Positions 14,107-20,998 of a stretch of 25,436 nt of DNA are shown in pieces. Each line of letters begins with the position of its first letter. Position 1 is the stretch's first letter. The notes under the pieces are model-generated. The model searched no databases. It was not told the DNA's origin and saw only the letters and a list, made by a program, of their open reading frames with translations. Made by a program: the position numbers and the translations under genes. The stretch covers positions 1 through 25,436 of the forward strand of contig PWMA01000156.1 in NCBI GenBank assembly GCA_003558335.1, written 5' to 3'. Source of the stretch: Candidatus Methanofastidiosia archaeon. GTDB taxonomy: Archaea; Methanobacteriota_B; Thermococci; Methanofastidiosales; Methanofastidiosaceae.

Positions 14107-15546
14107 ATGGCCGAAGATCTTGGAGTTACTATTTCTAAAGATAAGGATTTTTCTGAATGGTACAATCAAATTGTTGTAAAAGCAGGGCTTGCTGATTATT
14201 CCCCAATTAAAGGTTGTATGGTAATAAAACCTTATGGTTATGCAATATGGGAAAGTATTAAAGAATTTCTAGATGAAAGAATCAAAGAAACTGGCCATGA
14301 AAATGCATATTTTCCCCTTTTTATTCCTGAAGAATTTTTTGAGATGGAAAAGGAACATGTCGAAGGATTTACACCGGAAGTTGCATGGGTTACTCATGGA
14401 GGCGATACAGCTCTTGAAAGAAAGCTAGCAATAAGGCCTACTTCTGAAACAATTATTTATTCAATGTATGCAAAATGGATAAGAAGTTGGCGCGACCTAC
14501 CTTTGATGATAAATCAGTGGGCTAATGTCGTAAGGTGGGAAACAAAGATGACAAAGCTTTTCATAAGGACTCGAGAGTTTTTATGGCAGGAAGGACATAC
14601 TGCCCACGCTACTAAAGAAGAAGCTGAAGAAGAAGTAAAAAAAATGCTTGATGTTTATAGGGAAGTTATGGAAGATTTACTTGCAATTCCAACAATTCCA
14701 GGTTATAAAACGGATAACGAAAAATTTGCTGGTGCTGTGTATACTATGACAATTGAATCTTTGATGGCAGATAAAAAGGCGATGCAGGCAGGTACATCCC
14801 ATTTGTTAGGACAGCATTTTTCTAAAGCTTTTAATATTATATTTGAAGATAAAGATAAAGAAAAAAAATATGTTTGGCAAACTTCATGGGGTATGACAAC
14901 TAGAACTGTTGGAACTCTTGTAATGGTTCATAGCGATGATAAAGGGCTTGTTTTGCCTCCAAGAGCCGCACCAATAAAAATTGTAATTGTTCCAATTATA
15001 TTTAAAGAAGGTAGGGAAGAAGTAATCAAAAGATGTAAAGAAGTTCAAGAATTACTCGGGAAAAAATACAAGGTAAAATTAGATGATAGAGAAGGATATA
15101 CGGCAGGATTTAAGTTCAATGAGTGGGAACTGAAAGGAATTCCAATAAGAATAGAGATAGGTCCAAGAGATGTAAAAGAAAATAAAGTTGTTATTGTGAG
15201 ACGAGATAACTCTAAAAAAATCTTTTTACCAATTGAGAACCTAAGTTTAGAAGTAGATAAAATAATGGAAGATATACAATATAATCTATTCTCAAATGCT
15301 AAAAAATTCTTGGAGGAAAATACATTTGTTCCCAGAGATTACAAAGAATTGTCAGATGTTTTAAACAATCAAAAAGGTATGACAAAGATTAGTTGGTGTG
15401 AGAGAAGTTGTTGTGAAGAAAAAATAAAAGAAGAAACAGGTGCAACTTCATGTTGTGTTCCTTTGGAACAGAAAGAATTAGAAAAAAAATGTATTGTGTG
15501 TGGTAAAGAAGCCAAAAAAGTAATCTATTTTGCAAAACATTATTAA
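14107..15546 (+). CDS. proS: Prolyl-tRNA synthetase, archaeal/eukaryotic type
   Basis: 479 residues, class II synthetase charging tRNA-Pro. ATG 14107 is chosen for the AGGTG at 14096-14100; the in-frame GTG at 14098 belongs to that ribosome binding site. Visible motifs are GCMVIKPYGYAIWE (motif 1 region), RPTSETIIYSMYAKWI, the motif 2 loop RTREFLWQEGHTAH and motif 3 region TRTVGTLVMVHSDDKG. An anticodon-binding domain follows (about 285-390). The archaeal/eukaryotic C-terminal zinc-binding domain is present (WCERSCCEEK, CC, and CIVCG), and the chain ends in tyrosine (AKHY) as usual for this type. A TATA-like TTTTTTAAAT near 14065-14075 may give it its own promoter. Its stop overlaps the convergent elp3 stop by four bases. 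Confidence 0.95.
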   Translation: MAEDLGVTISKDKDFSEWYNQIVVKAGLADYSPIKGCMVIKPYGYAIWESIKEFLDERIKETGHENAYFPLFIPEEFFEMEKEHVEGFTPEVAWVTHGGDTALERKLAIRPTSETIIYSMYAKWIRSWRDLPLMINQWANVVRWETKMTKLFIRTREFLWQEGHTAHATKEEAEEEVKKMLDVYREVMEDLLAIPTIPGYKTDNEKFAGAVYTMTIESLMADKKAMQAGTSHLLGQHFSKAFNIIFEDKDKEKKYVWQTSWGMTTRTVGTLVMVHSDDKGLVLPPRAAPIKIVIVPIIFKEGREEVIKRCKEVQELLGKKYKVKLDDREGYTAGFKFNEWELKGIPIRIEIGPRDVKENKVVIVRRDNSKKIFLPIENLSLEVDKIMEDIQYNLFSNAKKFLEENTFVPRDYKELSDVLNNQKGMTKISWCERSCCEEKIKEETGATSCCVPLEQKELEKKCIVCGKEAKKVIYFAKHY

Positions 15547-17249
15547 AGGGTCTTTGACATATATGGGCCTTCTTTTTTATAATTAAATTTTCTATAATAT
15601 TCTCTTGCGCCTATACCTGAAATTATTGCTAGTTTTTTCATGTCTAAATCTTCTTTGACAATTCTTTCTGCCTCAAGTAATAGTTTTCTTCCATAACCTT
15701 GGTGTTGCCAACCAGATTTCTTCTTTTCACCTATTCGTATGAGGCCGCCATAAACATGGAGTTCTCTTATTATCCCTGTAGGATATTTAGAAATTTCAGC
15801 TCTATGGGCAAATTCTGAAGGATTTCTCAATCTAACATACCCAATCAAGATATCTTGTTTTACATCTTCAAAACTTATAAAGTATTCAGTTCCTCTAGAG
15901 GCTTCATAGCTTTCACATAGTAATTTAATATCTTCAAAATTAGGATATGTGTTTTCTTTGTGAGCTTTTCTTCCAACTTCTCTACATCTAATACATTTGC
16001 ATTGAATATTTCTAAGATTAAGTTCTTCTTCTATCATCTGCCCAAGATTTGAGCGTTTAACTCCAGACTGAACTAAGGTTGAAGGTATATCCCTCTGAAT
16101 TCTCATAGTTCTCACCCATTTAGGCATGAATTCCTTTATTTTTAATATGAGTTCCATAGCCTGTTCGGTTGTATATGGAGTATATTCGCCTCGTTTCCAC
16201 ATCTTGTACAGTTCAGTTCCTTCAAGAACAAGGCAGGAGTAAAACTTGACCATATCAGGTTTGAATTGATTATTATTGAATATAGTTCTAAAACTATTTA
16301 TATCCTCTTTAAAAGAAGATCCAGGTAAACCCGGCATCATATGGTAATTAATTTTAAATCCTGCATCTTTTAGAATTCTTGTCGATTCAATTACATCTGA
16401 AACAGTGTGTCCTCTGTTGACTTTTGTATATATTTCATCTGATATAGTTTGAACTCCCAATTCAACTCTAGTTCCTCCATAAGAAAGCATTCTATTACAG
16501 TGAATTTCTTTTGCCCAGTCAGGCCTAGTTTCAAAAGTTATTCCGATGCATCTAATTTTTGACTTTTCATTGATTTTTTGTGATTTCTCGAAAGTTAATG
16601 GTTCTTTAGACAAAACATAACTAGCAAAATCAGAAGAAACCTCTTTATTTCTAAATCTATTTATTAAGACATTATTAACATAATTTAAATCGTACATATT
16701 ACACAAACTATTTTCGTCCTTTTCTGGATCAAAATAATTCATTGCATTTAGACATTCTCTTATAAAATATTCTTGATAATCTAAGGACTGTGAGGGAAAA
16801 GTTCCGCCCATTATTATAAGTTCAACCTTATCAATTTCATGGCCTGTATTATGAAGTTGCTTTAATCTATGAAAAGTTTGAAGAAAAGGGTGAAATTTAA
16901 AGTTTAGAGCCCTCATACTAGCAGGTTCGTTTCCTGTGTAACTTTGGGGAGTATTAATCGCATCACCGGGACAATAAATGCAGGTGCCATGTGGACATTT
17001 GCTGGGTAACGGCATAACTGCAACGACGGCAACGCCAGACATAGTCCTTATCGGCCTTTTAATTAAAATATTAAGAAAATCTTCTTTTCTATCTTTAAGA
17101 CACTCTAAAATATCAGAATTTCTAGGAGTCTTATTTAGATTAAAGACACTAGCAATCTCAGATTTCTTTAGCTCAAGTTCTCTAGAATTTTTAATGTTTC
17201 CATTCAAAAACTCTGTTGCTAATTTTTTGCAGGCGTCTTTATAGCTCAT
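15543..17249 (-). CDS. elp3: Elp3 tRNA uridine(34) acetyltransferase (radical SAM plus GNAT)
   Basis: 568 residues from ATG 17249; a TTG nine bases upstream is possible but less likely. The radical SAM domain carries the archaeal Elp3 cluster motif C85-PHGT-C90-IY-C93-P, preceded by VAVVAVMPLPSK. Further family blocks are IMGGTFPS, RCIGITFETRPDWAKE, TRVELGVQT and NYHMMPGLPGS. A cysteine-containing zinc loop (CKCIRCREVG) precedes the C-terminal GNAT acetyltransferase domain (about 445-568), with HQGYGRKLLLEAERIV as the acetyl-CoA loop and GIGAREYYRKFNY at the end. Archaeal Elp3 works without other Elongator subunits to form cm5U-type modification at the wobble position. It is divergent from the secreted-protein pair at 17368. 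Confidence 0.94.
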   Translation of the reverse strand: MSYKDACKKLATEFLNGNIKNSRELELKKSEIASVFNLNKTPRNSDILECLKDRKEDFLNILIKRPIRTMSGVAVVAVMPLPSKCPHGTCIYCPGDAINTPQSYTGNEPASMRALNFKFHPFLQTFHRLKQLHNTGHEIDKVELIIMGGTFPSQSLDYQEYFIRECLNAMNYFDPEKDENSLCNMYDLNYVNNVLINRFRNKEVSSDFASYVLSKEPLTFEKSQKINEKSKIRCIGITFETRPDWAKEIHCNRMLSYGGTRVELGVQTISDEIYTKVNRGHTVSDVIESTRILKDAGFKINYHMMPGLPGSSFKEDINSFRTIFNNNQFKPDMVKFYSCLVLEGTELYKMWKRGEYTPYTTEQAMELILKIKEFMPKWVRTMRIQRDIPSTLVQSGVKRSNLGQMIEEELNLRNIQCKCIRCREVGRKAHKENTYPNFEDIKLLCESYEASRGTEYFISFEDVKQDILIGYVRLRNPSEFAHRAEISKYPTGIIRELHVYGGLIRIGEKKKSGWQHQGYGRKLLLEAERIVKEDLDMKKLAIISGIGAREYYRKFNYKKEGPYMSKTL

Positions 17250-17285
17250 AATATCCAATTGTTGTTTAGATTATTAAAATTGATT

Positions 17286-17345
17286 GTTTCATTTTGTGAA
17301 ACTTTTTAATAGACTGTTTCAAGATAATGCTTTTATATCGTTTCA
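17286..17345. promoter_or_regulatory. Cluster of four GTTTCA elements between elp3 and the gene at 17368
   Basis: GTTTCA occurs at 17286-17291, inverted (TGAAAC) at 17297-17302, and direct again at 17316-17321 and 17340-17345. The first two form an inverted repeat with a five-base spacer. The last two flank the TATA box of the plus-strand gene and share the longer form GTTTCAA followed by ATAA. A regulator-binding array is likely; the factor is unknown. Confidence 0.45.
17331..17339 (+). promoter_or_regulatory. TATA box for the gene pair 17368-19032
   Basis: TTTTATATC, 24 bp before an in-frame GTG (17359) and 33 bp before ATG 17368; flanked by GTTTCA repeats. Confidence 0.55.
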
Positions 17346-17367
17346 AATAACTAATTATGTGGTAAAA

Positions 17368-18240
17368 ATGATTAAAACAATGAAAATATCTTTGTTTGTC
17401 TTAATATCAGGACTTCTAGTGGTGACTCTGCCCATCGGAGCCTTAGCTGAAGAATATAGCACTGCCACAACATCTGCTATATCCTATCTAGAAAGAATTG
17501 ATCCCGAAAATCCATATCTTTTTCTTGCAAAGGACACAGAAAGCACGGACCCGCAGACATCCCTTAACTTAGCATTGAAAGGAATCATAGAAAGTGACAA
17601 AGGACTAAAAGAGGAAAACTTAAACAAAGCATTTGAAATAATGAGCTCTCTTCAATTAATACCTGAAGATAGAAAGGATATGTTTAATATCCTAATGATT
17701 GAATCAAACTTGACACGAGCACAAATAACCATGAGAGATTCAAAAGAAAATCAAAATATGAGGCTTTTATTTGCCTCTGAAGAGTTACTAATTCAGACTA
17801 CAGAAGAACTTGCTGAAATTAACGAAAATGGACTAAGTGAAACGATGTCCCAACTTAAGCGGATATCAGAATACCATATAGATCTATCATCAGGATATTC
17901 AAACCTTTACAAAGATATGGCTTTAATATCTTATGAGGAAAATAGATATCTTGCATCGACGCTTTTTTCAATATATGCTAAAAACGACAATAGAGTTTTT
18001 AATGAATCTGTGGAAGATATTCTAACAAGATTTGAAAATGACTGGAATTCTTTTTTTGGTACAGATGTTTACAAAGACACACCTTTTGGCCCTGATTCTC
18101 TAAAAGAGCTTCAAAATAAAGCAGAAGAATACAGCGAAGAAGGAAACGAAGCTTTTGCATATGTAATAACCGATTATATCAAATTCCAAGCAATGTCTTA
18201 TACAGAGTTTATTAATGCAATTGAGGAGGGAGGACTTTAA
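17368..18240 (+). CDS. Uncharacterised exported helical protein
   Basis: 290 residues from ATG 17368; an in-frame GTG at 17359 could be a leaderless start. The N-terminus is a signal peptide (LFVLISGLLVVTLPIGALAEE, likely cut after ALA). The mature part is predicted almost all helical and acidic, with no cysteine, metal site or known motif. It carries repeated helix-turn-helix hairpin spacing resembling TPR-like or four-helix packing (for example LNLALKGIIESDKGLKEENLNKAFEIM), but I cannot confirm a repeat family. The next gene begins directly after its TAA with no gap, so the two are co-translated and probably interact at the outer face of the membrane. Function unknown. Confidence 0.72.
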   Translation: MIKTMKISLFVLISGLLVVTLPIGALAEEYSTATTSAISYLERIDPENPYLFLAKDTESTDPQTSLNLALKGIIESDKGLKEENLNKAFEIMSSLQLIPEDRKDMFNILMIESNLTRAQITMRDSKENQNMRLLFASEELLIQTTEELAEINENGLSETMSQLKRISEYHIDLSSGYSNLYKDMALISYEENRYLASTLFSIYAKNDNRVFNESVEDILTRFENDWNSFFGTDVYKDTPFGPDSLKELQNKAEEYSEEGNEAFAYVITDYIKFQAMSYTEFINAIEEGGL

Positions 18241-19032
18241 ATGGCAGAAGATGGGAAATGGAAAAAATATTCCAGAAGATGGGAAAAAAAGGCTAGAGAT
18301 TACAAACAAAAAAACGATGAACTAGAATCTAAATTTAATGCCATCACTCAAGAAAATGAAAATCTTAAAAAAGAATTAAATTCTACGCAACAAGAAAGGG
18401 ATAAAGTAAAACAGAAAGGAGAGTTTGGATCAGTTGCTTTAGCAGCTATTCTAATACTTGGTATACTTTTTGTAGGCTCTGTTGCAGGTTTGGCCCTATT
18501 GTACAATACAAATTTAGCATTGACGTCAGATAATGCAGATCTCCAAGTAGAAATATCTTCTCTAAGGGGCCAAATAACTAGACTTCAATATGAAAAAGGT
18601 GTTTTAGAAGATGAGAGAAAAGATTACCTTAGTGAAATAACAGATATCGAAAAAGAATTAGAAAAGGTCAAAGGAGACAGTGAAGCAACAATAAGACTTC
18701 TTCAAAGAGAACTCTTGTCTTTAACAAATAAAGTATCGAGGCTTGAATCAGATATCAAGACAAAAAATGACACCATAACATCGCTTCAAATGAAAATTAC
18801 AGAATATGAGCGCAGTCTAAGGTGCTTTACCGTTGGTATAACACCAACTTCAAGAACAGCGGACACAGGTGAAGACCATATTTTACACTACACTTTAAAT
18901 GTAAATTTCCCAGGTTATCTATGCAGAAGTATACAAATTCCATTAAAACTAGAGTATGACTACAATGCATCTGGAGAAGACAAAGACATCTTTAAGCTTA
19001 CAGCTTCAAGCGCTCAGTGGTGTTGCAAATAA
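18241..19032 (+). CDS. Uncharacterised single-span membrane protein with coiled coils on both sides
   Basis: 263 residues starting at the base after the previous stop codon. Residues 1-60 are a basic, cytoplasmic coiled coil (WKKYSRRWEKKARDYKQKN onward). Residues about 64-87 are one membrane helix (VALAAILILGILFVGSVAGLAL). Residues 90-195 form a long external coiled coil with heptad leucines and isoleucines. The C-terminal 65 residues form a small beta-rich domain with cysteines C196, C224, C261 and C262 (YLCRSIQIPLKLEY, then QWCCK). Four cysteines suggest one or two disulfides outside the cell. With the exported helical partner it looks like an envelope-spanning complex. Its stop is one base from the convergent gene's stop. 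Confidence 0.72.
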   Translation: MAEDGKWKKYSRRWEKKARDYKQKNDELESKFNAITQENENLKKELNSTQQERDKVKQKGEFGSVALAAILILGILFVGSVAGLALLYNTNLALTSDNADLQVEISSLRGQITRLQYEKGVLEDERKDYLSEITDIEKELEKVKGDSEATIRLLQRELLSLTNKVSRLESDIKTKNDTITSLQMKITEYERSLRCFTVGITPTSRTADTGEDHILHYTLNVNFPGYLCRSIQIPLKLEYDYNASGEDKDIFKLTASSAQWCCK

Positions 19033-19033
19033 A

Positions 19034-19324
19034 TTATCTAATATATTTATCTCTTTTTTTACTTATTTTTTTACCATAGTATATAGATTGTTTTTCTAGC
19101 TCTTTTTCTTTCTGTTTTAGCCTTTTTGAGTATCCAACATGCCCTACTGTAAAAACCAGAACAAAAAATATAATGAACAGAAATGAGTTTATTAATAGTA
19201 ATTCTACCATTTTATCAGGGTGTGAACCCCTCATAATTTCCCTAATTGAAACACCAATGAAAGAAACTATATATGTAAAAGTGGGAATCTCAACAGAGAT
19301 CATTATAGCCTTGATTTTATCCAT
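19034..19324 (-). CDS. Small two-helix membrane protein, unknown
   Basis: 96 residues with two hydrophobic segments (about 7-27 and 43-66) and a strongly basic cytoplasmic tail (KRLKQKEKELEKQ to the end). A minus-strand TATA-like ATATTTATATATT lies about 25-35 bp before ATG 19324, giving a very short leader. The reverse-strand reading of the same bases has no promoter as good. The Lys-rich C-terminus yields T7 runs on the plus strand, which may terminate the convergent transcript. No recognised family. Confidence 0.55.
   Translation of the reverse strand: MDKIKAIMISVEIPTFTYIVSFIGVSIREIMRGSHPDKMVELLLINSFLFIIFFVLVFTVGHVGYSKRLKQKEKELEKQSIYYGKKISKKRDKYIR
19054..19072 (+). terminator. Double T7 tract terminating the 17368-19032 transcript
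   Basis: Two runs of seven T (19054-19060 and 19066-19072) begin 22 bases after the stop at 19032. Archaeal polymerase terminates at such U-tracts without a hairpin. They lie inside the convergent small membrane protein gene. Confidence 0.55.
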
Positions 19325-19347
19325 GATATCTAGAGAATCAATTAATA

Positions 19348-19360
19348 AATATATAAATAT
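19348..19360 (-). promoter_or_regulatory. TATA box for the small membrane protein gene
   Basis: Minus-strand ATATTTATATATT, centred about 30 bp before ATG 19324; it supports that this small gene is expressed on its own. Confidence 0.45.
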
Positions 19361-19366
19361 TTAGGT

Positions 19367-19372
19367 AAAAAA
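19367..19372 (-). terminator. U6 tract after the FKBP/radA/rpa operon
   Basis: Six T on the minus strand, four bases after the FKBP stop codon, directly upstream of the TATA box of the next gene. Confidence 0.45.
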
Positions 19373-19376
19373 TATA

Positions 19377-20042
19377 TCAATCAATGAATCTAATTGAAGT
19401 ATTCTTTATCTCAGGTATGTAATTTGAAATATCAGATTTTATAACTTTTTCAAGAGAATCTTTGTAAGGAGGGTTGATACCGCTTAGTTCCATAGTTAAT
19501 TGTTCATCCTCAAAGGTAATTTTCTGAGATGTGAGATCAATTCCAGGAGCCCTAATCTTTAGAATGGAGCCAATCTTTTCATTCAAATCATCAATTTTAT
19601 TGAGCACTGTTAATTCGTATAAGAGTGTTTTTCCTGCAAGTGGATGATTGAAATCAAGTTTAACTCTTCCACTTGATACACTCCTCACAGTGGCCCAATG
19701 GCCATTAACTTCTATTTTCAATCCTGCCCTTGGGAATACTCCATGTTTTTTAAAGTCGTTTAAATGCATAGTTTGTAGTAGAGAAGAATCCCTTTTACCA
19801 AATCCTTTATCAGGAGTCACTTCAAAAGCTTTTGTTTCACCAACTTCAATATCCAATAAAGATTCATCTAATCCTTTGATAACATGTCCAGCGCCAACGA
19901 TAGCTTGAATTGGTTCATATGTAGTTTCCTCGTTATAAATATTGGCTTTTTTGGCTATTGTTTCATCTGTTACATCAAAAATTTTACCTGATTCTTTAAT
20001 TTTGCCAACATAATGTATTTCAACAAAATCTCCGTTTTTCAA
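19377..20042 (-). CDS. FKBP-type peptidyl-prolyl cis-trans isomerase, archaeal long (SlyD-like) form
   Basis: 221 residues. The FKBP domain begins NGDFVEIHYVGKIKESGKIFD, continues with GAGHVIKGLDESLLDIEVGET (about 50-70) and closes with LLYELTVLNKI (about 140-150). An inserted flap (IF) chaperone domain lies at about 83-135 (GFGKRDSSLLQTM to LDFNHPLAGKT). A C-terminal extension of about 70 residues is typical of the long archaeal FKBPs. It assists protein folding in the cytoplasm; no signal peptide is present and the SlyD His-rich tail is absent. It follows radA by eight bases, so it is the last gene of the rpa-radA operon. Confidence 0.93.
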   Translation of the reverse strand: MKNGDFVEIHYVGKIKESGKIFDVTDETIAKKANIYNEETTYEPIQAIVGAGHVIKGLDESLLDIEVGETKAFEVTPDKGFGKRDSSLLQTMHLNDFKKHGVFPRAGLKIEVNGHWATVRSVSSGRVKLDFNHPLAGKTLLYELTVLNKIDDLNEKIGSILKIRAPGIDLTSQKITFEDEQLTMELSGINPPYKDSLEKVIKSDISNYIPEIKNTSIRFID

Positions 20043-20050
20043 TGTATCAC

Positions 20051-20998
20051 CTATTTGTCTTCTATTCCATTCTCAGTTACAAAGAATATTGCTTCTCCTT
20101 CAGGTAAGCTTGGAGAGTCTACAAGTCTTGCTATTCTTTGGCCGCCTTTTGCTTTTCTTAGGTATAGTCTAAGCGTAGATGAGTGTCCAAGAATATGCCC
20201 TCCTATAGGTCTTGTCGGATCTCCAAAAAAAGCATCAGGCTTTGCTGAAACTTGATTTGTAACGAACACACTTACATCGTGATTAGAAGCTATGCTATGT
20301 AAAGTCCTTAAATGTCTTGCAAGCTTCTGTTGTCTTTCGGCTAGTGTTCCCCTTCCAACATATTCTGACCTAAAGGATGAAGTAAGAGAATCAATTACAA
20401 GTAACTTTATTTTTTCTGATTCTATTATATCAACGGTTCTTTCAGTTAAGAGCATTTGATGATCTGAATTAAAAGCTCTGGCAACTTTAATTTTGTTTAG
20501 AGTTTCAGTTGGATCCAAACCCGCTCCTTTTGCCATTTGAATAATTCGTTCAGGTCTGAATGTACTTTCAGTATCTATAAATATTGCGCCAGCATCCAGT
20601 CCTCCTTTTTCAATAGGTAGTTGGACATTTACACAAAGTTGATGGCCTATCTGACTTTTACCGGAGCCAAATTCACCAAAAGCTTCAATTATTGCTTGAG
20701 ATTCAAATCCACCGTCGATAAGCTCATCAAGTCTTTTACTACCCGAAGTTATTTTTCCAATAAATTTTCGCCTTTCTAAAAGTTCATTGGCTGTTAAAAA
20801 TCCACCTACGTCGGCTGCTTCTCTTGCAGCTTCTATTATTTTGGATGCAGAGCTTTCACCAATCTCTGCTATTTCGAATAGTTCTTTTGGTGAAGCGACT
20901 GCTATTGACTCTACAGTTCTAAATCCAGACTCTCTTAATTTGTCTGCCGTCTTGGGTCCAATACCGGGAAGATCTTCAAGATCTTTAATTTTTTCCAT
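20051..20998 (-). CDS. radA: DNA repair and recombination protein RadA
   Basis: 315 residues, the archaeal RecA/Rad51 recombinase. The N-terminal helix-hairpin-helix DNA-binding domain includes LPGIGPKTADKLRESGF (10-26). The polymerisation motif FLTA is at 67-70, Walker A GEFGSGKS at 108-115, and Walker B LLVIDSL at 199-205. The L2-region sequence FVTNQVSAKPDAFFGDPTRPIGG and the ATP-cap area GHSSTLRLYLRKAKGG are intact. No intein is present. Its ATG overlaps the rpa stop codon by one base, so strand-exchange protein and single-strand binding protein are co-expressed. Confidence 0.97.
   Translation of the reverse strand: MEKIKDLEDLPGIGPKTADKLRESGFRTVESIAVASPKELFEIAEIGESSASKIIEAAREAADVGGFLTANELLERRKFIGKITSGSKRLDELIDGGFESQAIIEAFGEFGSGKSQIGHQLCVNVQLPIEKGGLDAGAIFIDTESTFRPERIIQMAKGAGLDPTETLNKIKVARAFNSDHQMLLTERTVDIIESEKIKLLVIDSLTSSFRSEYVGRGTLAERQQKLARHLRTLHSIASNHDVSVFVTNQVSAKPDAFFGDPTRPIGGHILGHSSTLRLYLRKAKGGQRIARLVDSPSLPEGEAIFFVTENGIEDK

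Noticed and set aside
19173..19364. 63-codon plus-strand frame opposite the small membrane protein
   Set aside because: The minus-strand frame is longer, has two clear membrane helices and a basic tail, and has a well-placed TATA box.
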